Notes under the pieces: generated by a model
The model's input: only the letters and a program-made list of their open reading frames with translations
Told to the model about the DNA's origin: nothing
The model's database searches: none
DNA from: DASPKT01 sp035626475
GTDB lineage: Bacteria > Pseudomonadota > Alphaproteobacteria > Azospirillales > Azospirillaceae
Direction of reading: 5' to 3'
Assembly (NCBI GenBank): GCA_035626475.1
Contig: DASPNP010000044.1
Location: forward strand, 1-43,366
DNA length: 43,366 bases
Position numbers and translations under genes: made by a program
Shown here: positions 8,966-17,552 of the stretch, piece by piece
How positions within the stretch are numbered: the first letter of the stretch is position 1
Layout: each line of letters opens with the position of its first letter

Positions 8966-9429
8966 GGGCGGCTCCAGGGGGCCCGCGGGAAGGGGGCCGT
9001 CGCCTCTTATAGTGGCGACCCGGCCGGGGCGGGGCAAGCGGACCGGACCGCGCGGGGGCCGCGCAGGCGGGTTAGCCGCGCCAGCTTGCCGCACCGCCTG
9101 GGCCAGCCATGCGTCTCAGCTACATGATCGGATGCGCCGCCGTGCTTTACCTCAAAGGAGCGCGACGGTATGGTCTGCGACGATATGCGCCCTATCGATC
9201 CGCGCTGCCGCGGCTTGAAAATGGCGTGATAATGGGTAGGGTCCGGCCCGATCGCCTCAACAGGCGGGAAGGGCCGTCGTCACGGCAATAGAGTTCACGA
9301 AGGCCGTTCCCGTCCCGCGCAGCACCTGCGGCCCCGCTTCGGCGAGGGCGCGGCGGCGCGGACCGGGGCGGCTTGCGCTGTACCGGCAAAAGGGGCGCCA
9401 GTCCCCGACAACGGAGAGAGTGGTTAGGG
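8966..9429. other. Intergenic region between tldD and coxB
   Basis: This 464-bp gap separates two divergent genes and must carry both promoters. I find no convincing coding sequence: a 60-codon open frame at 9109-9291 lacks a good ribosome site. TTGAAA at 9215 and GATAAT at 9228 are only 7 bp apart, too close for one promoter. The region is somewhat less GC-rich around 9100-9300, compatible with promoter and leader sequence. Confidence 0.5.
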
Positions 9430-10284
9430 ATGTCCGTACGCAAGATCGGCGCCGCCGCGGCGGCCTTCATGATGACCCTCGCGGGTCAGGCCAGCCTCGC
9501 GCTGGCGCAGACCCCGGTCATCGGCGCCCCCAGGGAGGGGCAGCTCGGTTTCCAGGAAGCGGCCTCGCCGGTGATGGAGCGCCTCGACAGCTTCCATGAC
9601 CTGCTGGTGGTGATCATCACCGGCATCACGCTCTTCGTGATGGGCCTGCTGCTGTACGTCATGGTGCGCTTCAACAAGCGCGCCAACCCGGTGCCGTCCA
9701 AGACGACGCACCACACGCTGCTGGAGGTGGCATGGACGGTGATCCCGGTGATCATCCTGGTGGTGATCGCCATCCCGTCCTTCCAGGTCCTGTACTACGG
9801 CGACAAGACCAAGGAAGCCGAGATGACCATCAAGGTCACCGGCTACCAGTGGTACTGGGGCTACGAGTACCCCGACCATGCCAACATCGCCTTCGACAGC
9901 CGCATGATCGAGGAGAAGGACCTGAAGCCGGGCCAGCTGCGCCTGCTCGAGGTCGACAACCGCCTGGTCCTGCCGGTCGACACCAACATCCGCATCCTGG
10001 TCACCGCCGCCGACGTCATCCACGCCTTCGCCATGCCGGCGCTGGGCGTGAAGAAGGACGCCGTCCCCGGCCGCCTGAACGAGACCTGGACGCGCATCAC
10101 CAAGGAAGGCGTGTACTACGGCCAGTGCTCCGAGATCTGCGGCACCGGCCACGGCTACATGCCCATCGCCATCGAGGCGGTCTCCAAGGAGCGCTTCGCC
10201 CAGTGGGTGGAGCAGAAGAAGGCGGGCACCGCCGTGAGCCAGGTCGAGACCGGGTCGAAGACCCAGGTCGCCGCCGGCCAGTAA
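9430..10284 (+). CDS. coxB: Cytochrome c oxidase subunit II
   Basis: Subunit II of the aa3-type terminal oxidase takes electrons from cytochrome c through its binuclear CuA centre. The protein begins with a cleavable signal (MSVRKIGAAAAAFMMTLAGQ..LALAQ). It has two membrane helices (about residues 50-75 and 95-115) and a periplasmic cupredoxin domain. The CuA ligands are visible as 'VIHAFAMP' and 'GQCSEICGTGHGYMPI' (two Cys, His, Met and the Glu backbone ligand). The tryptophan-rich 'GYQWYWGYEYP' is the electron entry patch. The start at 9430 is preceded by GGAGAGAG. coxA follows after 21 nt. Confidence 0.98.
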   Translation: MSVRKIGAAAAAFMMTLAGQASLALAQTPVIGAPREGQLGFQEAASPVMERLDSFHDLLVVIITGITLFVMGLLLYVMVRFNKRANPVPSKTTHHTLLEVAWTVIPVIILVVIAIPSFQVLYYGDKTKEAEMTIKVTGYQWYWGYEYPDHANIAFDSRMIEEKDLKPGQLRLLEVDNRLVLPVDTNIRILVTAADVIHAFAMPALGVKKDAVPGRLNETWTRITKEGVYYGQCSEICGTGHGYMPIAIEAVSKERFAQWVEQKKAGTAVSQVETGSKTQVAAGQ

Positions 10285-10305
10285 AGTTTGAGAGAGGGTA
10301 GAAAC

Positions 10306-11919
10306 ATGGGTGCCGTCTCCGGGGCTCACGCCCACGATGACCATCACGATCACAAGCCCGGCTTCGTGAAGCGCTGGCTGTTCTCGACCAACCACAAAGA
10401 CATCGGTACGCTGTACCTCTACTTCTCGGTGCTGGCCGGCCTGATCGGCGGCCTGTTCTCCGTGATCATGCGCATGGAGCTGCAGGCGCCGGGCATCCAG
10501 GTGATGTCGCAGTTCGCCGCCGACCATGGCCACCAGTGGAACGTGTTCATCACGGCCCACGGCCTGATCATGGTGTTCTTCGTGGTGATGCCCGCGCTCA
10601 TCGGCGGCTTCGGCAACTGGTTCGTGCCGCTGATGATCGGCGCGCCCGACATGGCCTTCCCGCGCCTGAACAACATCTCGTTCTGGCTGCTGATCCCGGC
10701 CTTCGCCCTGCTGCTGGGCTCGGCCTTCGTCGGCACGGGCGCCGGCACCGGCTGGACCATCTATCCGCCGCTGTCCGCGAAGCTCGGCCATGACGGGCCA
10801 AGCGTGGACATGGCGATCTTCGCGCTCCATCTCGCGGGCGCGTCGTCGATCCTGGGTGCGGCGAACTTCATCACCACCATCTTCAACATGCGCGCGCCGG
10901 GCATGACCCTGCACAAGATGCCGCTGTTCGTGTGGTCGATGCTGGTCACCGCCTTCCTGCTGCTGCTGGCCGTGCCGGTGCTCGGCGGCGCCATCACCAT
11001 GCTGCTGACCGACCGCAACTTCGGCACGGACTTCTTCAATCCGGCCGGCGGCGGCGATCCGATCCTGTTCCAGCACCTGTTCTGGTTCTTCGGGCACCCC
11101 GAAGTCTACATCATGATCCTGCCGGCCTTCGGCATCGTCAGCCACATCATCTCGACCTTCTCCCGCAAGCCGGTGTTCGGCTATCTGGGCATGGCCTACG
11201 CGATGGTGGCGATCGGCGTCGTCGGCTTCATCGTCTGGGCGCACCACATGTTCACCGTCGGCATGGACGTGGACACCCGCGCCTACTTCACCGCGGCGAC
11301 CATGATCATCGCGGTGCCCACCGGCGTTAAGATCTTCAGCTGGATCGCCACCATGTGGGGCGGTTCCATCGAGTTCGAGCCGCCGATGGTCTGGGCGATC
11401 GGCTTCATCTTCCTGTTCACCGTCGGCGGCGTGACCGGCGTGGTGCTGGCCAATGGCGGCCTCGACATCGCACTCCACGACACCTACTACGTGGTGGCGC
11501 ACTTCCACTACGTGCTGAGCCTGGGCGCCGTCTTCGCCATCTTCGCCGGCTACTACTACTGGGTCGGCAAGATGAGCGGCCGCCAGCACCCGAGCTGGGC
11601 CGCCCACCTGCACTTCTGGACGACCTTCATCGGCGTGAACCTGCTGTTCTTCCCGCAGCACTTCCTGGGCCTGGCCGGCATGCCGCGCCGCATGCCCGAC
11701 TACCCGGACGCCATGCACTTCTGGAACGAGGTCTCGTCCTACGGCGCCTACATCGCCTTCGGCTCGACGATCTTCTTCGTGATCATGGCGCTCTACACGC
11801 TGGTGGCCGGCCGCCGCGTCTCGGCGGACTACTGGAACACCGGCGGCTCCTCGCTGGAGTGGACCGTCTCCAGCCCGCCGCCGTTCCACCAGTTCGAGGT
11901 CCTGCCGCGAATCAAGTGA
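10306..11919 (+). CDS. coxA: Cytochrome c oxidase subunit I
   Basis: This is the catalytic subunit, carrying heme a and the heme a3-CuB site that reduces oxygen and pumps protons. The 537-residue protein has twelve hydrophobic helices. Key segments are 'AHGLIMVFF' (heme a ligand), 'FGHPEVYIMILPAFGIVSHI' (CuB His, the cross-linked Tyr and the D-channel Glu), 'AHHMFTVGMD' (two CuB His), and 'HDTYYVVAHFHYVLS' (heme a3 and heme a ligands). The N-terminus is unusually histidine/aspartate-rich ('GAHAHDDHHDHKPG'). ATG at 10306 has GAGAGAGGG upstream. An intrinsic terminator follows 31 bp after the stop. Confidence 0.98.
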   Translation: MGAVSGAHAHDDHHDHKPGFVKRWLFSTNHKDIGTLYLYFSVLAGLIGGLFSVIMRMELQAPGIQVMSQFAADHGHQWNVFITAHGLIMVFFVVMPALIGGFGNWFVPLMIGAPDMAFPRLNNISFWLLIPAFALLLGSAFVGTGAGTGWTIYPPLSAKLGHDGPSVDMAIFALHLAGASSILGAANFITTIFNMRAPGMTLHKMPLFVWSMLVTAFLLLLAVPVLGGAITMLLTDRNFGTDFFNPAGGGDPILFQHLFWFFGHPEVYIMILPAFGIVSHIISTFSRKPVFGYLGMAYAMVAIGVVGFIVWAHHMFTVGMDVDTRAYFTAATMIIAVPTGVKIFSWIATMWGGSIEFEPPMVWAIGFIFLFTVGGVTGVVLANGGLDIALHDTYYVVAHFHYVLSLGAVFAIFAGYYYWVGKMSGRQHPSWAAHLHFWTTFIGVNLLFFPQHFLGLAGMPRRMPDYPDAMHFWNEVSSYGAYIAFGSTIFFVIMALYTLVAGRRVSADYWNTGGSSLEWTVSSPPPFHQFEVLPRIK

Positions 11920-11950
11920 GCGGCACGATCCAACGGCGCGTATGAGTACC

Positions 11951-11987
11951 GCCGCGCGGGGAAGTGCAGACCCCGCGCGGCTTTTTC
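11951..11987 (+). terminator. Strong intrinsic terminator between coxA and ctaB
   Basis: A perfect 11-bp stem, GCCGCGCGGGG (11951-11961) and its complement (11971-11981), closes a 9-nt loop and is followed directly by TTTTT. A second hairpin (GGCCCGG/CCGGGCC, 12031-12047) lies before ctaB. I see no sigma70-like promoter between this terminator and ctaB. Confidence 0.88.
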
Positions 11988-12074
11988 CTAAAGGGGCAGG
12001 GGCAGTCCACAACGGACGGCTCCCCCCGAAGGCCCGGTGACCGGGCCGCATTTCCGGGACGAGAGACAGCGATC

Positions 12075-12977
12075 ATGACCGACACCGCACTGGATACGGG
12101 CGCCCGCGCGCACACTCCCTCGGGCAGCGTCCGCGACTTCATCGAGCTGCTGAAGCCGCGGGTCATGTCGCTGGTCGTCTTCAGCGGCGTGGCCGGCATG
12201 GTGGTCGCCCCGGGCGAACTGCACCCGGTGCTGGCGCTGACCGCCATCCTCTGCATCGCCGTCGCCTCGGGCGCCGCGGGTGCCGTGAACATGTGGTACG
12301 ACCGCGACATCGACGCGGTCATGGCCCGCACCGCCGCCCGCCCGATCCCCGAGGGCCGCGTCGACCCGGACGAGGCGCTGGCCTTCGGCGTGGTGCTGTC
12401 GATCGCCCCGGTCATGCTGATGGGCCTGGCGCTGAACTGGACCGCCGCCGCCATCCTGGCGCTCGCCAGCGCCTTCTACATCTTCGTCTACACGATCTGG
12501 CTGAAGCGCCGGACGCCGCAGAACATCGTCATCGGCGGCGCCGCCGGCGCCTTCCCGCCGGTGATCGGCTGGGCGGCGGTGACCGGCGACGTGTCGGTCG
12601 GCTCGCTGCTGCTGTTCGCCCTGATCTTCTTCTGGACGCCGCCGCATTTCTGGGCCCTGGCGCTCTACCGCAAGATCGACTACGCCCGCGCCGGCGTGCC
12701 CATGCTCCCCGTCGTGGCGGGCGAGCGGGCGACCAAGGTGCAGATGCTGGTCTACACGCTGCTGCTGCTGCCGATCGCCGTCGGCCCCTACTTCGTCGGC
12801 ATCGGCGGGCCGGTGTACCTGGCGGGATCGATCGTGCTCGGCCTGCTGTTCGTGCTCTGCGCGGTCCGCGTGCTGCGCGACGAGACGCAGAAGTCCGCCA
12901 AGCAGATGTTCACCTTTTCCCTCCTCTACCTGTTCCTCCTGTTCGCCCTGATGATCGGCGAGCGGCTGGCCGGCTGA
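12075..12977 (+). CDS. ctaB: Protoheme IX farnesyltransferase (heme O synthase)
   Basis: CtaB transfers a farnesyl group to heme b, giving heme O, the precursor of the heme a needed by the oxidase. The 300-residue protein is a UbiA-superfamily membrane enzyme with about eight to nine helices. The first aspartate-rich motif is 'NMWYDRDIDAVMARTAARPIPEG'. 'YTIWLKRRTPQNIVIGGAAGAFPPVIGWAAVTG' and 'FFWTPPHFWALALYRKIDYARAGVPMLPVV' are heme O synthase hallmarks. ATG at 12075 sits behind GACGAGAGA. ctaA (heme a synthase) is not in the window. It lies downstream of the coxA terminator, so its expression depends on read-through or an unseen promoter. Confidence 0.97.
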   Translation: MTDTALDTGARAHTPSGSVRDFIELLKPRVMSLVVFSGVAGMVVAPGELHPVLALTAILCIAVASGAAGAVNMWYDRDIDAVMARTAARPIPEGRVDPDEALAFGVVLSIAPVMLMGLALNWTAAAILALASAFYIFVYTIWLKRRTPQNIVIGGAAGAFPPVIGWAAVTGDVSVGSLLLFALIFFWTPPHFWALALYRKIDYARAGVPMLPVVAGERATKVQMLVYTLLLLPIAVGPYFVGIGGPVYLAGSIVLGLLFVLCAVRVLRDETQKSAKQMFTFSLLYLFLLFALMIGERLAG

Positions 12978-12990
12978 CCCGGAGGATTGC

Positions 12991-13137
12991 ATGGACGAGA
13001 ACCGTACCCCTGCCACTGTCCCCGATGCCGAGGCGGCCCGCCGCCTGCGGTCCAAGAATCTGGCCGTGCTGGCGGCGCTGGTGGCCTTCGTGGCCCTGGT
13101 CTACGTCGTCGCCATGGTCCGCATGAGCGGGGGCTGA
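12991..13137 (+). CDS. CoxF-like single-helix assembly protein
   Basis: A 48-residue protein between ctaB and ctaG. It has a hydrophilic N-terminus (MDENRTPATVPDAEAARRLR), one membrane helix (about residues 23-42, NLAVLAALVAFVALVYVVAM) and a short tail (VRMSGG). The gene position, size and topology fit the small CoxF-type protein that sits between ctaB and ctaG in alphaproteobacterial aa3 clusters. GGAGGA lies 5 nt before the ATG, and the gene is tightly packed (13 nt after ctaB, 7 nt before ctaG). The assignment is by context and topology, not by a catalytic motif. Confidence 0.8.
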   Translation: MDENRTPATVPDAEAARRLRSKNLAVLAALVAFVALVYVVAMVRMSGG

Positions 13138-13144
13138 GGCGGCC

Positions 13145-13783
13145 ATGGACCAGGATCGCGCGCAAGATACCGCCCGGCGCAACCGCCGCTTCCTGCTGGG
13201 GTCGCTCGGCGTGGCGGCCGGCATGGTCGGCCTGTCCTTCGCCGCCGTGCCACTGTACGACGCCTTCTGCCGCCTGACCGGCTTCGGCGGCACGCCCATG
13301 CTGGCGTCGGAGATGCCGCAGACGGTGGGCGAGCGGCAGGTGACCGTGCGCTTCAACGCCGACGTGAACCGCGACCTGAACTGGCGCTTCGCCCCGGACG
13401 CCGTCTCGGTGAAGCTGCTGGTCGGCGAGGCCGGCGAGATGAAGTACCGGGCCACCAACCTGTCGGACAAGCCGGTGGTCGGCACCGCGACCTACAACAT
13501 CACGCCCGAGAAGGCGGCGGTGTACTTCAACAAGGTCGAGTGCTTCTGCTTCACCCGCCAGCTGCTGCAGCCGGGCGAGACGGCCGAGATGCCCGTCACC
13601 TACTTCGTCGATCCGGCGATCGCCGACGATCCGAAGATGCGCGACGTCGACACGATCACCCTGTCCTACACCTTCTTCATGGCGGCGGACCAGAATCTGG
13701 ACGGCACCGAGAAGACGCGTTACCAGAATGGCGCCCAGGCGGCGGCGGCTCCGGCCGCGGCTTCCGGGAACCTCGACCGATGA
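13145..13783 (+). CDS. ctaG: Cytochrome c oxidase assembly protein CtaG/Cox11
   Basis: CtaG delivers copper to the CuB site of subunit I. The 212-residue protein has a single N-terminal membrane anchor (about residues 16-38) and a periplasmic immunoglobulin-like domain. The copper-binding signature 'VYFNKVECFCFTRQLLQPGE' (Cys-Phe-Cys-Phe) and the early 'VPLYDAFCRLTGFGGTP' cysteine are intact. 'MPVTYFVDPAIADD' and 'ITLSYTFF' complete the family pattern. The C-terminus adds a short alanine-rich tail. It is separated by 79 bp from coxC, the widest gap within the ctaB-SURF1 part of the cluster. Confidence 0.96.
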   Translation: MDQDRAQDTARRNRRFLLGSLGVAAGMVGLSFAAVPLYDAFCRLTGFGGTPMLASEMPQTVGERQVTVRFNADVNRDLNWRFAPDAVSVKLLVGEAGEMKYRATNLSDKPVVGTATYNITPEKAAVYFNKVECFCFTRQLLQPGETAEMPVTYFVDPAIADDPKMRDVDTITLSYTFFMAADQNLDGTEKTRYQNGAQAAAAPAAASGNLDR

Positions 13784-13862
13784 CCCCGCCGCCGTTATAA
13801 GGTGGCTCTAATCCGACGGCGACGCGTGTTGGTCGACCGTGCTTCTTGAGGGAAGAGAAAAC

Positions 13863-14732
13863 ATGGCTGAAGTGCAGGCCCACTCGCACGGCGGCGCGCC
13901 CGCCGAAGGCATCAAGCAGCCCTACCACCTGGTCGATCCCAGCCCGTGGCCGCTGCTCGGCTCGCTGGCCGGCGGCCTGCTGGCGGTGGGCGCCGTCATG
14001 CAGTTCCACGGCTCGGGCTGGTACCTGCTGGCGGCCGGCCTGGTGGCCGTGCTGGCGGTCATGTTCGGCTGGTGGCGCGACATCGTGCGCGAGTCGGTCG
14101 TGCAGAAGGCCCACAGCCCCGTCGTGAAGATCGGCCTGCGCTACGGCATGGCCCTGTTCATCGCCTCGGAGGTGATGTTCTTCGCCGCCTTCTTCTGGGC
14201 CTTCTTCGACGCCAGCCTCTTCTACAACGAGCCGGCCCAGGTCGCGCGCGTCGAGGCGACCGGCGGCGTCTGGCCGCCGAAGGGCACCGTGCCCTTCAAC
14301 CCGTTCGACCTGCCCTTCATGATGACCATCATCCTGCTGCTCTCGGGCACCACGGTGACCTGGGCGCACCATGCGCTGGTCGAGGGCCGCAACAGCGAGG
14401 CCGCCAAGGCGCTGGGCATCACCGTCGGCCTGGGCGTGCTCTTCACCTGCTTCCAGGCCTACGAGTACGGCCACGCCGCCTTCGGCTTCTCGGACAACGT
14501 CTTCACCTCGGCCTTCTACGTGGCGACCGGCTTCCACGGCCTGCACGTGCTGATCGGCACCATCTTCCTGGCGGTCTGCTGGTACCGCACGGTGAAGGGC
14601 CACTTCAGCCCGCAGAGCCATTTCGGCTTCGAGGCGGCCGCCTGGTACTGGCACTTCGTCGACGTGGTCTGGCTGTTCCTGTTCGTGTCGATCTACTGGT
14701 GGGGCGCCAACGGCGCGTACGCGGCCCACTGA
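13863..14732 (+). CDS. coxC: Cytochrome c oxidase subunit III
   Basis: Subunit III stabilises the catalytic core and protects it from turnover inactivation. The 289-residue protein has seven predicted helices. Family segments are 'HLVDPSPWPLLGSL' near the N-terminus, 'RYGMALFIASEVMFFAAFFWAFF' with its membrane glutamate, 'TVTWAHHAL' and 'ATGFHGLHVLIGTIFLAVC', ending with 'AWYWHFVDVVWLFLFVSIYWWG'. As in coxA, the N-terminus is histidine-containing (QAHSHGG). ATG at 13863 is preceded by GAGGGAAGAGA. DUF983 starts 2 nt after its stop. Confidence 0.98.
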   Translation: MAEVQAHSHGGAPAEGIKQPYHLVDPSPWPLLGSLAGGLLAVGAVMQFHGSGWYLLAAGLVAVLAVMFGWWRDIVRESVVQKAHSPVVKIGLRYGMALFIASEVMFFAAFFWAFFDASLFYNEPAQVARVEATGGVWPPKGTVPFNPFDLPFMMTIILLLSGTTVTWAHHALVEGRNSEAAKALGITVGLGVLFTCFQAYEYGHAAFGFSDNVFTSAFYVATGFHGLHVLIGTIFLAVCWYRTVKGHFSPQSHFGFEAAAWYWHFVDVVWLFLFVSIYWWGANGAYAAH

Positions 14733-14734
14733 GC

Positions 14735-15103
14735 GTGAGTGAAATCTCCCCGATCCAGGCGGGCCTGCGCTGCCGGTGCCCGCGCTGCGGTCGGGGAGGC
14801 CTCTACCGCGGTTATCTCGACGTCGTCGACCGCTGCGCCGTCTGCGGGCTGGAACTGGCCCGCAACGACAGCGGCGACGGCCCCGCGGTCTTCCTGATCT
14901 TCATCCTGGGCTTCTCCGTCGTGCCGCTGGCCCTCTGGCTGGCCTTCAGCGTCGACTGGCCCCTCTGGGCGCACGCCATCCTCTGGAGCGCCGTCATCCT
15001 CGGCGTCACGCTGGGCATGCTGCGGCCGGCCAAGGCCTTCGTGCTCGCCCTGCAGTACCGCCACCGCCGGGCCGACTTCGAGGCGCCCGCGGCAGAGAGG
15101 TGA
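14735..15103 (+). CDS. DUF983 zinc-ribbon membrane protein
   Basis: The product has 122 residues. Its N-terminus carries a four-cysteine zinc-ribbon pattern (CRCPRCGRGGLY..CAVCGLEL), followed by two membrane helices (about residues 50-70 and 75-95) and a short basic tail. DUF983 proteins are regularly placed between coxC and SURF1 in alphaproteobacterial oxidase clusters, and a role in oxidase assembly is suspected, not shown. The start is GTG at 14735, 2 nt after coxC, which suggests translational coupling; the long in-frame upstream reading is a shadow of coxC. Confidence 0.87.
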   Translation: MSEISPIQAGLRCRCPRCGRGGLYRGYLDVVDRCAVCGLELARNDSGDGPAVFLIFILGFSVVPLALWLAFSVDWPLWAHAILWSAVILGVTLGMLRPAKAFVLALQYRHRRADFEAPAAER

Positions 15104-15107
15104 CCCC

Positions 15108-15854
15108 ATGACCGCTCCCGATACCGTCCCCGCAACCGGCCCGCGCCGCTTCCGCCCGACCTTCTGGGCCACGGCCGCCACCATCGTCGCCGTCCTGATC
15201 ATGCTGGGGCTGGGCACCTGGCAGGTGCAGCGGCTGATGTGGAAGAACGATTTGATGGCGCGGATCGAGACCCGCATGGCCGCGGCGCCCGAGGCGCTGC
15301 CGGCTCATGTCGAGGACCCGCAGGAATGGGACTACCGCCGCGTCTCCGTCACGGGCCGCCTGCTGAACGACCGCGAGTTCAACCTGAACGCCCGCTCCAT
15401 GCGCGGCAATGTCGGCTACCAGATTCTGACGCCGCTGGAGCGCGCCGACGGCGGCGGCATCGTCATGGTGAACCGCGGCTGGATCCCGCCGGAGAAGCGC
15501 GCCGAGGAGAGCCGCCGCGAGGCCTCCTTCGCCGACACCGTCACCATCGAGGGCGTGGCCCGGGTGCCGCGCAACGCCAAGGCCTCCTCCTTCCAGCCGG
15601 ACAACGAGGCCGAGAAGAACTCCTGGTTCTGGATCGACCTGCCGCACATGGCCCGCCTGCTGGGCGTGGAGCGCATCCACCCGGTGGTGGTCGAGGCCGG
15701 CGAGGCGGAGAACCCGGGCGGCTTCCCCAAGGGCGGCCAGACCCGCGTCAGCATCCCGAACGACCATCTCTCCTACGCCATCACCTGGTACAGCCTGGCG
15801 CTGGCCCTGCTGGTGATCTACGTGCTGTTCCACCTGCGGCGGGAGAAGGCCTGA
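15108..15854 (+). CDS. SURF1 family oxidase assembly protein
   Basis: SURF1 (Shy1) helps insert heme a into subunit I. The 248-residue protein has the classical topology: one N-terminal membrane helix (about residues 17-38, ending in the signature GLGTWQVQRLMWK), a periplasmic domain with 'EWDYRRVSVTGRLLNDREF', 'GYQILTPLER' and 'VMVNRGWIP', and a C-terminal helix ('YSLALALLVIYVLFHL'). 'NDHLSYAITWYSLA' before the last helix is also conserved in the family. It starts 4 nt after DUF983 and closes the oxidase cluster. Confidence 0.95.
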   Translation: MTAPDTVPATGPRRFRPTFWATAATIVAVLIMLGLGTWQVQRLMWKNDLMARIETRMAAAPEALPAHVEDPQEWDYRRVSVTGRLLNDREFNLNARSMRGNVGYQILTPLERADGGGIVMVNRGWIPPEKRAEESRREASFADTVTIEGVARVPRNAKASSFQPDNEAEKNSWFWIDLPHMARLLGVERIHPVVVEAGEAENPGGFPKGGQTRVSIPNDHLSYAITWYSLALALLVIYVLFHLRREKA

Positions 15855-15891
15855 GTCCCCCGCCGGTCCCGCTGCCCCTGGGAGCCCCGCC

Positions 15892-17382
15892 ATGGACGCC
15901 TACCGCGCGCTCGAGCGCCGCTTCGCCCGCATCAACGCCATCGAGGAGGCAACGGGCATCCTCGGCTGGGACAGCCAGACCATGATGCCCCAGGGCGCCG
16001 CCCCCGGCCGCGCCGAGCAGCTGGCGACCCTGCGCGTCCTGGCGCACGAGCTGATGACCGCCCCCGACATGGGCGACCTGCTGGCCAAGGCGGACGGCGA
16101 GCTGTCCACCGACGGCTGGCAGCGCGCCAACCTCACGGAGATGCGCCGCCGCTGGATCCACGCCACCGCCGTGCCCGCCGACCTGGTGGAGGCCTCGTCC
16201 CGCGCCATCAGCGCCTGCGACATGGTCTGGCGGCAAGCGCGGCCGGCCGCCGACTTCCACATGCTGCTGCCCAGCCTGACCGAGGTGCTGACCCTGCAGC
16301 GCCGCATCGGCGCCGCCAAGGCGGAGGCGCTGGGCCGGCCGGTCTATGATTCGCTGCTGGACGAGTACGAGCCCGGCGGCAGCGCCGCCGCCATCGACGC
16401 GCTCTTCGACGATCTCGCCAGCTTCCTGCCGGACTTCCTGGGCCGCGCGCTGGAGGCGCAGAACCGCCGTCCCGCCACCCTCGTCCCTGATGGGCCGTTC
16501 CCGGTGGAGACCCAGCGCCGCGTCGGCGTGGAGTTCATGAAGGCGGTCGGCTTCGATTTCGAGCGCGGCCGGCTGGATGTCAGCCTGCATCCCTTCTGCG
16601 GCGGCGCCACCGGCGACGTGCGCATCACCACCCGCTATGACGAGGCCGACTTCACCTCGGCGCTGATGGGCGTGCTGCACGAGACCGGCCATGCCATGTA
16701 CGAGCAGAACCGACCGGCCGACTGGGTGACCCAGCCCGTCGGCTCGGCGCGCGGCATGAGCATGCATGAGAGCCAGTCGCTGCTGGTCGAGATGCAGGCC
16801 TGCCGCTCCCGCGCCTTCCTGACCTACGCCGCCCCGGTGCTGCGCGAGGCGTTCGGCGGGCAGGGGCCGGCCTGGGATGCGGACAATCTCTACCGGCTGT
16901 ACACGCGCGTGGAGCCCGGCTTCATCCGCGTCGACGCCGACGAGGTCACCTACCCGGCGCACGTCATCCTGCGCTACCGGCTGGAGCGGGCGCTGATCGA
17001 GGGGCGGATGGAGCTGGCCGACCTGCCCGGCGCCTGGAACGACGGCATGCGCGACCTGCTGGGCATCGTGCCGCCGGACGACCGGCTGGGCTGCCTGCAG
17101 GACATCCATTGGCCCAGCGGCGCCTGGGCCTATTTCCCGACCTACACGCTGGGCGCCATGACGGCGGCGCAGCTGTTCGACGCCGCCAGGCGCGCCGACG
17201 GCGACATCGAACCGGGTCTCGCGCGCGGCGACTTCCGCCCGCTGATCCGCTGGCTGTCCGAGCATGTCCACGGCCAGGGCAGCCGCTGGAGCACGCCCGA
17301 GCTGCTGACCCGCGCCACCGGCCGGCCGCTGGACGCGTCGGTCTACAAGGCGCACCTGACGCGGCGCTATCTGGAGGCGTGA
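15892..17382 (+). CDS. Carboxypeptidase Taq-type metallopeptidase, family M32
   Basis: M32 enzymes remove single amino acids from peptide C-termini. The 496-residue length is typical. The zinc site 'LHETGHAMYEQN' (HExxH at about residues 263-267) is followed by the third-ligand segment 'MSMHESQSLLVEM' about 30 residues on, and by 'RVDADEVTYPAHVILRYRLERAL', all diagnostic for this family. It begins 37 nt after SURF1 on the same strand, so read-through from the cox cluster is possible, but no functional link is implied. A palindromic repeat follows. Confidence 0.96.
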   Translation: MDAYRALERRFARINAIEEATGILGWDSQTMMPQGAAPGRAEQLATLRVLAHELMTAPDMGDLLAKADGELSTDGWQRANLTEMRRRWIHATAVPADLVEASSRAISACDMVWRQARPAADFHMLLPSLTEVLTLQRRIGAAKAEALGRPVYDSLLDEYEPGGSAAAIDALFDDLASFLPDFLGRALEAQNRRPATLVPDGPFPVETQRRVGVEFMKAVGFDFERGRLDVSLHPFCGGATGDVRITTRYDEADFTSALMGVLHETGHAMYEQNRPADWVTQPVGSARGMSMHESQSLLVEMQACRSRAFLTYAAPVLREAFGGQGPAWDADNLYRLYTRVEPGFIRVDADEVTYPAHVILRYRLERALIEGRMELADLPGAWNDGMRDLLGIVPPDDRLGCLQDIHWPSGAWAYFPTYTLGAMTAAQLFDAARRADGDIEPGLARGDFRPLIRWLSEHVHGQGSRWSTPELLTRATGRPLDASVYKAHLTRRYLEA

Positions 17383-17409
17383 GGTGGGGGTCGGGCAGCG
17401 TTTCCGCTG

Positions 17410-17529
17410 TGCGTGCTTCGCCAGGCTCAGCATGAGGGGGATTTAGCTGCTCCCGGGCAAGCCCGCGCTGCGAAGGACAGGAGTGCCTGGTATCCCACAT
17501 CCCTCATGCTGAGCTTGTCGAAGCACGCA
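17410..17529. repeat. Composite palindromic element, copy 2 (convergent intergenic)
   Basis: This 120-bp element lies between the convergent M32 and DUF3108 genes. Its ends are TGCGTGCTTCGCCAGGCTCA (from 17410) and the reverse complement of a close variant, ending GTCGAAGCACGCA at 17529. The internal core reads AGCTGCTCCCGGGC and GGAGTGCCTGG, the reverse of the core in copies 1 and 4. The element is therefore inserted in the opposite orientation. Homology runs on outside into CCCAGCCTCTCC. Confidence 0.85.
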
Positions 17530-17552
17530 CCACGCCCCAGCCTCTCCGACCT

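Noticed and set aside
9215..9233. TTGAAA and GATAAT as a coxB promoter
   Set aside because: The hexamers are only 7 bp apart; no alternative -10 lies 16-18 bp from TTGAAA.
9109..9291. 60-codon open frame upstream of coxB
   Set aside because: No ribosome site, no recognisable sequence, and a composition like non-coding promoter DNA.
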